Positions 23,985 through 32,218 are shown, counted from the first letter of the stretch. The stretch: DNA of 42,884 bases from Candidatus Stahliibacteriota bacterium (GCA_030602565.1 JAUVZL010000018.1:1-42884), one strand, 5' to 3'. Translations and numbers: made by a program. The notes: generated from the sequence alone by a model not told the origin.

Positions 23985-24141
23985 TAATGGTTAGTAGGTT
24001 TGGGTATGCCTGCTCTCGGAGAACGAGGTTCTTCGGAGGATGCTGGAATTAGTTTGTGATTTGGTGCTTGTCCCGATTTATCATTTTGGATTATAATATA
24101 TAGGAAAATCGTGGATCCCGCAAAGCGGGAGAATTTGTAAC

Positions 24142-24171
24142 TTGGGCGGAAAGTTTTAGCTTTCCGCCCAA
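24142..24171 (-). terminator. Hairpin after the initiator tRNA (probable terminator)
   Basis: TTGGGCGGAAAG, a 6-nt loop, CTTTCCGCCCAA: 12 paired bases starting 2 nt after the tRNA 3' end. It lacks a good T-run, so it could also be a processing site. Confidence 0.55.
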
Positions 24172-24172
24172 A

Positions 24173-24244
24173 TAGCGGGGGCTGGATTCGAACCAGCGAC
24201 CTTTGGGTTATGAGCCCAATGAGCTACCGCTGCTCCACCCCGCG
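24173..24244 (-). tRNA. Initiator tRNA-Met (CAT)
   Basis: The anticodon stem TTGGG/CCCAA around CTCATAA gives anticodon CAT and the three consecutive G-C pairs of an initiator. The first acceptor position (C1 opposite T72) is unpaired, another initiator mark. T arm GCTGG-TTCGAAT-CCAGC. 72 nt, CCA not encoded. Promoter at 24255-24282. Confidence 0.93.
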
Positions 24245-24254
24245 ATCGTCAGTT

Positions 24255-24282
24255 ATTATATCCAATAGAACTGTTTTGTCAA
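24255..24282 (-). promoter_or_regulatory. Promoter of initiator tRNA
   Basis: TTGACA (24277-24282), 16 bp, TATAAT (24255-24260), minus strand. No ATG follows the -10, unlike most mRNA promoters here. Confidence 0.85.
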
Positions 24283-24300
24283 TACACATCACACATCATT

Positions 24301-24639
24301 GGGGTCAAATCTCGACAGGCGGGCCGAGAATAAGGAGTAGGGTCTGTCTGCGTCTACCTGTGCCGGTGGCACGCCTGCCTGTCGCGTTGGCGACGCAGAC
24401 AGGGCAGACAGGTGCGACGCACAGGCAGGCGTTTACGCCCGTATTTTGGAGTGCAATGTCTCCTGACATTGCATGCAACGAGGGGACTCGTTGCACTCCA
24501 CATTTAACGAGCCCCGTTTAAATACTAATTCCAATATACCAAAAACATTTTTCTATACCTTTATTTAACGGGGCGAGCCTAAAAGGCTCTACTCCAAGAA
24601 ATTTCGACATTCTCGGTCACCCTGTCGAGATTTGACCCC
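24301..24639 (-). mobile_element. MITE-like non-coding element B
   Basis: 339 bp with perfect 19-nt terminal inverted repeats (GGGGTCAAATCTCGACAGG and its complement); imperfect pairing continues to the CGAGAAT motif. Read on the minus strand it has the same modules as element A in the same order. It also has two additions: an AT-rich block near 24515-24565 and a CTGTCTGCG palindrome (24344-24430). No ORF is plausible. No clear target-site duplication is visible. Confidence 0.78.
24344..24430. repeat. CTGTCTGCG-type palindromic repeat nested in element B
   Basis: Nearly identical to 7540-7627; one arm joins directly to the MITE core. It suggests the palindrome was either inserted in the element or derived from it. 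Confidence 0.8.
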
Positions 24640-24657
24640 ACACGCTACATCATCTCT

Positions 24658-25674
24658 TTAGTCTTCTAATCTTTGATTCCTGCGGATATCCAACCTCATG
24701 CCGTGGTCATCAGTAATACCATCAGTAGGGAAGAAGTCCATATGGACAACCGCGGATTTGTAAATGAGTGCTGACCCCTTACCAAAATCAGATTCAATCT
24801 TTACTAATTTACCAAGTCCCGGTGTACCAGTTGACACATAATTTACTTGCTCGAGCGCCTCAATAAAATTTTCTATGTCATCCTTTTCAATTGTTCCTTT
24901 TTCACTGGATATTGCATCCATGGCATAGGACTTTATCAATTTTTTCCAGAGTTTGCTGAGTAATCCGTTATTTGCAAACATATCAAGGCAGATTATTCTA
25001 TTGCCAGTAGTAACCACAACGCCAATACATGATTTTGAAACCGACGGAACCTCTTTGAATTTTTTAGCATATTCATCAACTTTATCCTTAACATCCTTAT
25101 CTTCATAGTTTGCAATTGCTGTACCAGTTCCAGATGCAATGCCCAATCTATCCTGACTGGCTGCAATTTCATCCCATACTTCTGCTTGACTCTCATGTAT
25201 TTTTGCCTTTGATCGTACTGCATTGGGCACGAGCAGTTCTCCAGATTTGAATTCGGATGAGACTGATACCCATCTGCCGTGTTCCACACAGTATACAGGA
25301 ATCCTGACCCAACCGCTTTTCGGAGGTAGCAGGACATCTTGATTGAGCATGCGATCCTGCTTGGCGCCGGTTATCATTTCGCCAGTCATGGCAAAAACCG
25401 GTTGGTTACCAGCGTTCTTTATCTCGACCGCATTAACCTGACCCGAACCGATTTCCTTTATCTTTAACCAACCTTTATCTGATGCTTGATCCAGAGTTAC
25501 GTAATTCTGTGTGGACAAAACCTTGGTGCTGATTATCGGAAAGATCTTCAGGTTTTTGTATTCAACCGCATTGCCGACTTTTACTTTAGCGAGATATTTC
25601 TCAACAACTTCTTCTTTGCCTTGTGAATAAAGGCACAATGTTATTGCAAGGAAAATAAGCAAGAGTTTGTTCAT
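24658..25674 (-). CDS. Exported ARPP-1 domain (DUF6569-like) protein
   Basis: 338 residues with signal peptide MNKLLLIFLAITLCLYSQG. The body matches my recollection of the ARPP-1/DUF6569 group: 'VEYKNLKIFPI', 'YVTLDQASDKGWLKIKEIG', 'NQPVFAMTGEMITGAKQDRMLNQDVLLPPKSG', 'IPVYCVEHGRW', and a late 'GKGSALIYKSAVVHMDFFP'. Family function is not established. An extracytoplasmic place is inferred from the signal. The ATG at 25674 has GAGGAGG upstream and is preferred over 25701. It lies back-to-back with the T9SS cargo gene. Confidence 0.8.
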   Translation of the reverse strand: MNKLLLIFLAITLCLYSQGKEEVVEKYLAKVKVGNAVEYKNLKIFPIISTKVLSTQNYVTLDQASDKGWLKIKEIGSGQVNAVEIKNAGNQPVFAMTGEMITGAKQDRMLNQDVLLPPKSGWVRIPVYCVEHGRWVSVSSEFKSGELLVPNAVRSKAKIHESQAEVWDEIAASQDRLGIASGTGTAIANYEDKDVKDKVDEYAKKFKEVPSVSKSCIGVVVTTGNRIICLDMFANNGLLSKLWKKLIKSYAMDAISSEKGTIEKDDIENFIEALEQVNYVSTGTPGLGKLVKIESDFGKGSALIYKSAVVHMDFFPTDGITDDHGMRLDIRRNQRLED

Positions 25675-25736
25675 TTTTGCCTCCTCTATTAGATTACACA
25701 TATTAGCATGAAATATTCCCGCAAAAATGGTAGGTT

Positions 25737-25764
25737 TTGACGACGGGCGTTTTTTTGCTATAAT
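25737..25764 (+). promoter_or_regulatory. Promoter of the split T9SS cargo gene
   Basis: TTGACG (25737-25742), 16 bp, TATAAT (25759-25764). Seven nt later is ATG-TGA (25772-25777). A GTG at 25774 is in frame with the main gene. Confidence 0.75.
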
Positions 25765-25827
25765 TTTTCAGATGTGAGGCGTTCCAATGGAGCTTTGAGA
25801 ACTTACATCAGAACAGAAGGAGGTAAT

Positions 25828-26352
25828 ATGATACAACAAAAACATATATACAAAACCATCATCATGGTTGCCTTGGTTGCTGGAATCTGCTTTGCAACTG
25901 GCGTAAAAATCGCCGACCCTGAACCATGTATAGGTATTATTGGCGACGAGCAACTGGTGACCAGAAAAGGTGTCCCTTATCTTGGCGGCCGTGGTCCAGG
26001 TGATCAGATTGGGATTACATGGTACGATTACCAAGCTAATGGAGGTTATGGTCAGAGGATTCTAGTTGACGACAATGGTCAAGCTCATATCGACTGGATG
26101 AAAATGGATGCTGCCCAAACGAACCGATACTGTGCCTGGAACTTCCGTTATATTGATGGTTCATATTATGGTGAGACTCAGGCTTCAAATTCCTGGTCAG
26201 GTTATGTTCAGGTTGATATAACCCAGGACGCCGATCCTGATTCTCAGAGAACCGTGATTTGCTATCACTTCAACCCCGGTGCTGGTTACTATTCCTGGGT
26301 TGATGTAGATGGTGGGCAGGGGTGGCGCGTGGTCCGAGGTTTTCAGTGTTGA
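25828..26352 (+). CDS. T9SS cargo protein, 5' part of a frameshifted gene
   Basis: 174 codons up to a premature TGA. Signal peptide MIQQKHIYKTIIMVALVAGICFATG, then repeated Trp/Tyr/Gly-rich sequence ('GITWYDYQANGGYGQRI', 'WNFRYIDGSYYGET') as in BNR/sialidase-like or propeller exoproteins. The ATG has GAAGGAGG upstream at ideal spacing. Around 26319-26322 the reading frame should move by +1. Removing one G from the GGGG run joins 'WVDVDGGQG' to 'GAWSEVFSVDS' and restores a single ORF with the next entry. The cause could be a sequencing error, an inactivating mutation or a programmed +1 shift. Confidence 0.75.
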   Translation: MIQQKHIYKTIIMVALVAGICFATGVKIADPEPCIGIIGDEQLVTRKGVPYLGGRGPGDQIGITWYDYQANGGYGQRILVDDNGQAHIDWMKMDAAQTNRYCAWNFRYIDGSYYGETQASNSWSGYVQVDITQDADPDSQRTVICYHFNPGAGYYSWVDVDGGQGWRVVRGFQC

Positions 26353-27439
26353 TTCCTGCGCTACGATATCGCAGTTTGTCCGTGCTTCACGTAATTCCGG
26401 TTCAGACAAGGTTGTATTTTGCTGGACCAAGTTCATTACCGATTCAGTAGTTGGAGGTCAAAAAGATAATAATGTTTGGTATCTGCTGTCCACTGACAAT
26501 GGTTTGAACTGGGGATCACCAGTTAATGTGACCAGTTATCAGCCGTCTGATACAGTACGTGCTTATAATAATGTCAATGCGATATTTGATAATAATGATA
26601 ACCTGCATATAGTATGGACTGGTCGCAAGGTCACTGATAATTACTATGAGGCATCAAATATCTTTCACTGGGACGAGGTTTCTGGTAATATTACGAAAGT
26701 TAATAGCCCGAGTATTTTTTATACGGATCCTTGGTGGATTGAAGCTACTGGTGGTGGTGATTATGGTGGTTGGCGTTTGCCCGCAGACCAGCCGCAATTG
26801 ATTGTTGATGCGAATGATGATTTGTATTGTTTGTGGTGTGGTAATGATGATTACAATGACTATGCCGCAGATGGTTATATCAACGGAGAGATTTACGGTG
26901 CGATTTCGTATGACAATGGTGGGACCTGGACCGACTATCGTAATTTGACCGGTACGCGTTCGCCGGGTGCTGGTCCTGGTGCGTGTGATGATGAGGATTA
27001 CATGACCGCGTGTCCCAAGGTTGTGAATGATTCGATCTTTGTGACTTATGTAGAGGACAAGGATGCTGGTGCTGGTATACAGACTCCACCTGAAGGTGTA
27101 TTGACTGAGAATCCAGTGCGTTGTTGGGTGTTTCACAAGAGCTGGGTAGGTATTGAAGAGGGTCAGACTGAGTTAGTGCAAGGTACGAGCTTGAGTTTGT
27201 ATCCGAATCCGTCTGTGCACAGTACAGAGATGAGTTATGCGTTAGTGCATGCGGGAGATGTGAGCGTGGGGCTTTTTGATGCGGCGGGTCGTTTAGTCCG
27301 GGTTTTAGATTGTGGTTATCGTGCGTCAGGTGTGTATACATTGGATATTAATACGAGTGAGCTTGCAAATGGTACGTATTTCGTTATTTTGGACACACCC
27401 ATTGATAAGGTTTCGCGTTCATTAGTGATCATACGGTAA
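26309..27439 (+). CDS. T9SS cargo protein, 3' part with C-terminal sorting domain
   Basis: 376 codons in the shifted frame. The body has several propeller/BNR-like segments ('VVFCWTKF', 'VWYLLSTDNGLNWGSPVNV', 'HIVWTGRK', 'LYCLWCGNDD', 'GAISYDNGGTWTDYRNLTG'). These are typical of sialidase-like beta-propellers without visible catalytic residues. The last ~80 residues are a type A sorting domain: 'SLSLYPNPSVHSTEMSYAL', 'VGLFDAAGRLVRVLD', 'ANGTYFVILDT' and a final 'SRSLVIIR'. The mature protein should be exported by Sec and then type IX secretion. The ATG at 26309 is unlikely to be a true start; codon use continues the upstream part. Confidence 0.8.
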   Translation: MVGRGGAWSEVFSVDSCATISQFVRASRNSGSDKVVFCWTKFITDSVVGGQKDNNVWYLLSTDNGLNWGSPVNVTSYQPSDTVRAYNNVNAIFDNNDNLHIVWTGRKVTDNYYEASNIFHWDEVSGNITKVNSPSIFYTDPWWIEATGGGDYGGWRLPADQPQLIVDANDDLYCLWCGNDDYNDYAADGYINGEIYGAISYDNGGTWTDYRNLTGTRSPGAGPGACDDEDYMTACPKVVNDSIFVTYVEDKDAGAGIQTPPEGVLTENPVRCWVFHKSWVGIEEGQTELVQGTSLSLYPNPSVHSTEMSYALVHAGDVSVGLFDAAGRLVRVLDCGYRASGVYTLDINTSELANGTYFVILDTPIDKVSRSLVIIR

Positions 27440-27525
27440 GGCATAAAGTTCCAAGTGTAGTTGCCCGATTCATCCACGCCCCTTATGAAGGAGCGGGATT
27501 CATCGGGCATTGTCTGATAAATCAC

Positions 27526-27580
27526 CTGTCTGCGTCTACCTGTGCCGTTGGCACGGCAGACAGGTGCGACGCACAGGCAG
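27526..27580. repeat. CTGTCTGCG-type repeat, shortened copy
   Basis: CTGTCTGCGTC...GTGCGACGCACAGGCAG; lacks the middle of the copy at 7540. Confidence 0.7.
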
Positions 27581-27612
27581 AGACGACTACATTTTTTGTT
27601 TCCCTCAAGGTA

Positions 27613-27645
27613 GAAAAAGGGCGGCTTAATCCCCGCCCTTTTTTT
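27613..27645. terminator. Intrinsic terminator downstream of the T9SS cargo gene
   Basis: GGGCGG (27619-27624), 8-nt loop, CCGCCC (27633-27638), seven T; A5 precedes, so it may work in both directions. Confidence 0.75.
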
Positions 27646-27750
27646 GGTGATTAACTCCGTATTCGTAATTCGTTTTTCGTACTCGTAATATTGGATTCTA
27701 ACGAATACGGTTTGTCCCGATTTTTCATATTGATACATATAATGATCGGT

Positions 27751-27837
27751 AAATCCCGCAATTCTATGTATAGTATTATAATACGAAGCGGGATAAATCC
27801 CGCAGTCCTATTCATAACATCATGATACGAAGCGGGA
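27751..27837. repeat. Two tandem TCCCGC...GCGGGA hairpin units
   Basis: Units of 43-44 nt, both ending ATACGAAGCGGGA; homologous to 7711-7753. Confidence 0.75.
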
Positions 27838-27916
27838 TAAATCGAGTCCCGTTCCGTGGATTCTCGGTCCACCGGAAGATCCCGCTTTGCGGGACAAAAC
27901 ACGATTACGAACTATG

Positions 27917-27944
27917 TTGACACGCTGATTTTTCTGACTATAAT
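27917..27944 (+). promoter_or_regulatory. Promoter of the pdxJ-sec operon (leaderless)
   Basis: TTGACA (27917-27922), 16 bp, TATAAT (27939-27944), AGCCA, ATG. Confidence 0.85.
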
Positions 27945-27949
27945 AGCCA

Positions 27950-28666
27950 ATGGAACTTTCCGTAAATATTGATCATATTGCGACGCTCCGAGAGGCAAGA
28001 AGGGAAGATTTCCCTGACCCCATCTATGCAGCCATCGAGGCCGAAATGGGTGGTGCTGATGGTATAACTGTTCATCTGCGGGGCGACCGGAGACATATCA
28101 AAGAGCGTGATTTGGAATTGCTGAGACAGATCATCAAAACTGAATTAACCCTTGAGATGGCAGCAACTCAATCCATGGCAAATATCGCGGTACGCGTTAA
28201 ACCCCATTGTGTAACCCTGGTGCCGGAGTCGCCTGGTGAAGTGACAACCCAGGGTGGGTTGAACCTTTTGGGGGTCAAAGAAGATCTTAAACTATATATT
28301 TCAAACCTTAAAGAAAATGGTATTATGCTGGGGATTTTTGTGGACCCAGATGTCGAACAGGTGAAGGAAGCAGCGCGCATAGGAGCGCAATATGTAGAAA
28401 TTAATACGACTGAATACTCTAAATTGGACTTAAAAAATGTGAAGAATGGAATTATCCAAATCGCGCGTGTTGCCAAAGCAGCCAAACGTGAAAATATTGC
28501 AGTACATGCTGGTCATGACCTTGGTTATCGTAATATCCAGGCTTTGTTGTCAGTTACTGAAATCAGCGTTTTCTCCATTGGGTTTGCAATAGTCGCCCGC
28601 GCGGTTTTTGTTGGTTTTAGGCAAGCAACAAACGAGATGGTGAGTATTATAAAAGGAGTGAAATGA
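27950..28666 (+). CDS. pdxJ: Pyridoxine 5'-phosphate synthase
   Basis: 238 residues, TIM barrel. It joins the PdxA product with 1-deoxyxylulose 5-phosphate to give PNP. 'LSVNIDHIATLREARR' with the conserved His, 'ITVHLRGDRRHI', 'VTLVPE', 'FVDPD' and 'HAGHDLGYRNI' are all diagnostic. It is first in an operon with secD, which overlaps as ATGA. The pairing of a vitamin gene with Sec genes is a genomic convenience rather than a known functional link. Confidence 0.97.
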   Translation: MELSVNIDHIATLREARREDFPDPIYAAIEAEMGGADGITVHLRGDRRHIKERDLELLRQIIKTELTLEMAATQSMANIAVRVKPHCVTLVPESPGEVTTQGGLNLLGVKEDLKLYISNLKENGIMLGIFVDPDVEQVKEAARIGAQYVEINTTEYSKLDLKNVKNGIIQIARVAKAAKRENIAVHAGHDLGYRNIQALLSVTEISVFSIGFAIVARAVFVGFRQATNEMVSIIKGVK

Positions 28667-30177
28667 GGAATATCGGTTTGAGGATCGGTATTGTGATCTT
28701 TGTCCTTGTGCTGGGCATTATTGCGATCTATCCGACAATCCGATTGTATACTGATGAGAATTTATCTAAAGAAAATGAGCTAGCACTGTCTAAGAAGGCA
28801 ATGCATCTTGGTCTGGACCTAAAAGGGGGGATGCATCTTGTTCTGGAAATAGACACAACCGGTTTTACTGAAAGTGCTGGAGACCTGAGAGACCGCGCCT
28901 ATGAAATCATCCAGAATCGTATCGATGAATTTGGCGTTTATGAACCGATCATTGAAAAACAATCAGGTGGCAGGATTCTGGTTCAGTTACCCGGGGTTGA
29001 TCGGGATCGGGCAATAGATCTGATTGAGAAGGTTGCCCATCTGGAATTTATCCTTGTTGCTGAGGATAAGATTGAGGAGGTTTTAGGTCAAATCGACAAA
29101 TACCTTCAAGCCGCGGACACGTTTGCCTTTGAGGAGCCATTCAGGTCGTATCTTATTCCTGTAGAGCAAGATATGGGGATTGATGTGCGGGATGAGGATT
29201 CAGTGCGCGCGATACTTATTCAGGTTGAGGATGTGATACCCGTAGACCTGCAGATTCTCTTCGGTCCCAGGGAACCGCACCAGGGTCGCGAGGTGAGACG
29301 GTTGTATGTGCTAAAGAAAGAAGCTGAGTTGACCGGTGAAGTAATTCGTGATGCCAAGCACGAACCAGCTCAAAGCCAGGACCTTCAGCACTTAGGTTCA
29401 TGGCAGGTAAGTATTGAGTTTAAGCGCGAAGCTGCCCGCAGATTCGCCACGCTCACTGGTAAGAACATAAACAAGCGATTAGCTATTGTGCTCGATGGTA
29501 TTGTCCAGTCAGCGCCTGAGATTGTTCAGCGAATACCTGGTGGCAAAGCCATGATTACGGGTCGATTCACTGCTGAGCAGGCAAGGGATTTGGCGATCAT
29601 ACTCAGGGCTGGTGCTTTACCCGCACCTTTAAAGATTGTTGAGGAAAGAACTGTTGGTCCCAGCTTGGGCAAGGATTCCATAAGGAGCGGGATTCGAGCC
29701 GTCGTTATTGCCGGTGTATTGGTGATAGTATTCATGCTTATCTATTACTCATTGTCTGGTTTTGTTGCTGATATTACTTTATTTTTGAACCTTTTTTTTC
29801 TGATTGCCATCTTAAGTGCATTCCGCGGGTCCTTGACTATGCCTGGCATTGCGGGGATTGCTTTGACTATTGGTATGGCAGTAGATGCTAATGTCTTGAT
29901 ATTTGAACGGATAAGGGAAGAATTGAATATCGGCAAGACGACTAGAACGGCTATTGATCAGGGATTTGCCCGCGCCTGGATCACGATATTTGATTCAAAC
30001 GTAACGACCATCATCATTGGTGTCATACTTTTCATCTTTGGCAGTGGTCCAATCAAAGGTTTTGCCCTAATACTGACGATTGGTTTGGTATCTAATTTAT
30101 TCTGCGCGGTTTTTGTCAGTAAAGTCATCTTTAACTACTTCACATTCAAATTTGATGTGCGAAAATTGAGGATATAG
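28663..30177 (+). CDS. secD: Sec translocon accessory protein SecD
   Basis: 504 residues. It uses the proton gradient to pull proteins through SecYEG. One N-terminal helix (~7-27), then a large periplasmic domain with 'KKAMHLGLDLKGGMHLVLEID' and 'RAYEIIQNRIDEFGVYEPII', and 'QLPGV'. After 'AGALPAPLKIVEERTVGPSLGKDSI' come five helices, including 'GIALTIGMAVDANVLIFERIREEL' with the conserved Asp. Complete; overlaps pdxJ by 4 nt and precedes secF by 2 nt. Confidence 0.97.
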   Translation: MRNIGLRIGIVIFVLVLGIIAIYPTIRLYTDENLSKENELALSKKAMHLGLDLKGGMHLVLEIDTTGFTESAGDLRDRAYEIIQNRIDEFGVYEPIIEKQSGGRILVQLPGVDRDRAIDLIEKVAHLEFILVAEDKIEEVLGQIDKYLQAADTFAFEEPFRSYLIPVEQDMGIDVRDEDSVRAILIQVEDVIPVDLQILFGPREPHQGREVRRLYVLKKEAELTGEVIRDAKHEPAQSQDLQHLGSWQVSIEFKREAARRFATLTGKNINKRLAIVLDGIVQSAPEIVQRIPGGKAMITGRFTAEQARDLAIILRAGALPAPLKIVEERTVGPSLGKDSIRSGIRAVVIAGVLVIVFMLIYYSLSGFVADITLFLNLFFLIAILSAFRGSLTMPGIAGIALTIGMAVDANVLIFERIREELNIGKTTRTAIDQGFARAWITIFDSNVTTIIIGVILFIFGSGPIKGFALILTIGLVSNLFCAVFVSKVIFNYFTFKFDVRKLRI

Positions 30178-30179
30178 AG

Positions 30180-31079
30180 ATGATTGAAATTATCAAGGGT
30201 ACGAATATTGACTTTACAGGAAAAAGGAAATACGGTTTCGGGTTTTCTGCGGTTATTATCTTTTTATCACTTATTCTGATTTTTGCAAAAGGTCCGAATT
30301 TCGGGATTGACTTCACTGGTGGTGCATTGCTGCAGATACGGTTTTCCGAGCCGATTACAACGAACGAGCTTAGGAACACACTGAGTAAAGTTGGCAAAGA
30401 GCAGGCACTAATCCAAGCTTTGGGTGATGAAGGTAGAGAATACATAATCAGGGCAGCCGATGAGAAACCAGTAGAATTTTCTAAATCAGTAAAGGAAATT
30501 CTGTCGGTAGATTTTCCTGATAATGACCGGGAGATTTTAAGAGAGGAAACTGTTGAACCAAAGATCGGCAAGGAATTACTTACCAAGACACTTTGGGCAA
30601 TATTTCTTGCTTTGGTTTTGATTTTTGGCTATGTCTCATTTCGGTTTGATTACCGTTTTGGTATTGCCGCAGTTATTGCCTTATTCCACGATGCTATATT
30701 CACTATCGGTGTTCTTGTTCTTACCCAGAGGGAGTTTTCAATTGTTGTTGTCGGTGCATTGTTGACAATAATCGGTTATTCGATAAATGATTCAATCGTC
30801 ATTTCTGATAGGATTAGGGAAAAATACAAAAAGATGCGCAAGGAACCGTACGATGTTATTTTGAATACCGGATTGAATGAGACACTACCCCGGACAATAT
30901 TGACAAGCAGCACAACACTTTTGGCAGTTGTCGCACTTTTAATCTTTGGTGGAACAGTGATTGCAGACTTTGCCTTTACCCTGCTCATTGGTTTTGTTAT
31001 TGGTACTTATTCTTCGATTTTTATCCTCGCTAACATTGTTTCGATCTGGGAAGAGAGATTTCCGAAAAAGAAAAAATAA
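30180..31079 (+). CDS. secF: Sec translocon accessory protein SecF
   Basis: 299 residues, partner of SecD. The first helix is followed by 'KGPNFGIDFTGGALLQI', a short periplasmic domain, then five helices with 'LLTIIGYSINDSIVISDRIRE' and 'TILTSSTTLLAVVALLIFGG'. The C-terminus is Lys-rich ('ERFPKKKK'). yajC is not in the window. The stop TAA overlaps what seems to be the first codon of pgpA. Confidence 0.97.
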   Translation: MIEIIKGTNIDFTGKRKYGFGFSAVIIFLSLILIFAKGPNFGIDFTGGALLQIRFSEPITTNELRNTLSKVGKEQALIQALGDEGREYIIRAADEKPVEFSKSVKEILSVDFPDNDREILREETVEPKIGKELLTKTLWAIFLALVLIFGYVSFRFDYRFGIAAVIALFHDAIFTIGVLVLTQREFSIVVVGALLTIIGYSINDSIVISDRIREKYKKMRKEPYDVILNTGLNETLPRTILTSSTTLLAVVALLIFGGTVIADFAFTLLIGFVIGTYSSIFILANIVSIWEERFPKKKK

Positions 31080-31522
31080 GCAGCATAAAAAAGATAATTG
31101 CGACCGGTTTTTTTCTTGGCTACATACCAGTAGCGCCGGCAACTTTCTCATGTATTATAAGCATTATTATTTGGTATTTTCTCCGGGCGTATCCGATAAT
31201 TTATGTTGCGTTCACCATCGGGCTCGTTGCGCTTGGTATTGCGATTTCAAATGACCTAACAAAAATCTGGGGTAAAGACCCACACCAGATCGTTATTGAC
31301 GAATACGCTTGTTTGTTAATCCCTTTATATTTTACACCGCACAGGATATTGCCGCTGGCCATTACGTTTGTGTTATTCAGAATTTTTGATATCATAAAAC
31401 CACCGCCCCTCAAAAAATTGGAAGATTTACCAGGTGGCTGGGGTGTAATGCTTGATGATCTCGGCGCGGCAGTGTATACTACAGTTGTGCTATTGACTTT
31501 GAGAATTGTCGTTGGTTTATGA
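31076..31522 (+). CDS. pgpA: Phosphatidylglycerophosphatase A, apparent AUA start
   Basis: 148 residues that clearly match PgpA: 'IKKIIATGFFLGYIPVAPATF', 'TKIWGKDPHQIVIDE', 'FRIFDIIKPPPLKKLE' and 'LPGGWGVMLDDLGAAVY', with four hydrophobic helices. It dephosphorylates phosphatidylglycerol phosphate at the inner membrane. The frame is open from 31034 but offers no ATG, GTG or TTG before the conserved region. The best-placed codon is ATA at 31076, which gives the family's usual eight residues before 'ATGF' and overlaps the secF stop as ATAA, analogous to ATGA. ATT 31058 and CTG 31046 are alternatives. A sequence error cannot be excluded. Confidence 0.85.
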   Translation: MSSIKKIIATGFFLGYIPVAPATFSCIISIIIWYFLRAYPIIYVAFTIGLVALGIAISNDLTKIWGKDPHQIVIDEYACLLIPLYFTPHRILPLAITFVLFRIFDIIKPPPLKKLEDLPGGWGVMLDDLGAAVYTTVVLLTLRIVVGL

Positions 31523-31625
31523 AAATAGGACAATAGAAAAGAGTTTCTGAAAAATGCGTTACTTAAGTGTTTCAAATATATTTCGGTACGGTTTCGATGT
31601 GCCATGAAGAAAAGCGGGTGCTTAT

Positions 31626-31710
31626 CTGTCTTTGCGAGCGAATGAAATGAGCGAAGCAATCTCAGTATCCGAGATTACCACGCCCGCTTGCAGCGGACTC
31701 GTAATGACAG
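31626..31710. repeat. 85-bp inverted-end repeat
   Basis: Ends CTGTCTTTGCGAG and CTCGTAATGACAG are imperfect inverted repeats. The inner part has GAAGCAATCTC and CCGAGATTACC. It is of the TTGCGAGCGAAGCAATCTC type common in many bacterial intergenic regions. It lies just upstream of pncC. Confidence 0.7.
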
Positions 31711-31747
31711 AATGACAGAAAAACAGTGAACCTTTACAGAGTTTTTA

Positions 31748-32218
31748 ATGACTAAATTACAAAAGAACATTGCTGAAAGTTTGACCAGGAAGAAGCTGAG
31801 CTTGAGTGTCTGTGAATCCTGCACTGGAGGTATGCTGGGAAATATCATTACTCAGATTCCGGGGAGTTCAAAATATTTTCTCGGTGGGATTATTGCTTAC
31901 TCAAATGAGGTAAAGCAAAGAATCGTCGGGGTTAGACAAGTGACGCTAAAAAGATTTGGTGCAGTGAGTGCTGAGGTTGTTAGGGAAATGGCACAGGGTG
32001 TGCGCAAAAGGTTCAAATCTGATATTGGTATTGGCATTACGGGGATTGCTGGTCCAGCCGGTGGTTCAAAGAGGAAACCGGTTGGCTTAGTCTTTATAAG
32101 TTTATCATATAATAAGATGATTTTTGTTGAGAAGTATTTATTTAAAGGGAACCGCGACCGCATTAGAAAAAAGGCATGTAAACAAACATTGGTACTTTTG
32201 AATCATCTACTTACATGA
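31748..32218 (+). CDS. pncC: Nicotinamide-nucleotide amidohydrolase (CinA C-terminal type)
   Basis: 156 residues, the stand-alone CinA C-terminal domain. It deamidates NMN to nicotinate mononucleotide. 'SLSVCESCTGGMLGNIIT' holds the catalytic Ser24 within CES, 'FLGGIIAYSNEVKQRI' is the next conserved stretch, and 'GITGIAGPAGGSKRKPVGLVFI' is diagnostic. Full length for this form. No Shine-Dalgarno and no consensus promoter are visible; an inverted-end repeat lies 38 nt upstream. Confidence 0.93.
   Translation: MTKLQKNIAESLTRKKLSLSVCESCTGGMLGNIITQIPGSSKYFLGGIIAYSNEVKQRIVGVRQVTLKRFGAVSAEVVREMAQGVRKRFKSDIGIGITGIAGPAGGSKRKPVGLVFISLSYNKMIFVEKYLFKGNRDRIRKKACKQTLVLLNHLLT

Larger units (their letters stand above)
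27440..27916. other. Repeat-filled spacer
   Basis: Contains a CTGTCTGCG repeat, a terminator and two tandem TCCCGC...GCGGGA units, plus a short TCCCGCTTTGCGGGA palindrome near 27882-27896. No gene is seen. Confidence 0.6.

Noticed and set aside
24210-24521. 103-codon ORF across tRNA-Met and element B
   Set aside because: Antisense to the tRNA and made of palindromes.
26654-27341. Antisense ORFs of 153-160 codons opposite the T9SS cargo gene
   Set aside because: Thr/His/Ser-rich shadows of a biased coding strand, with no start signals.
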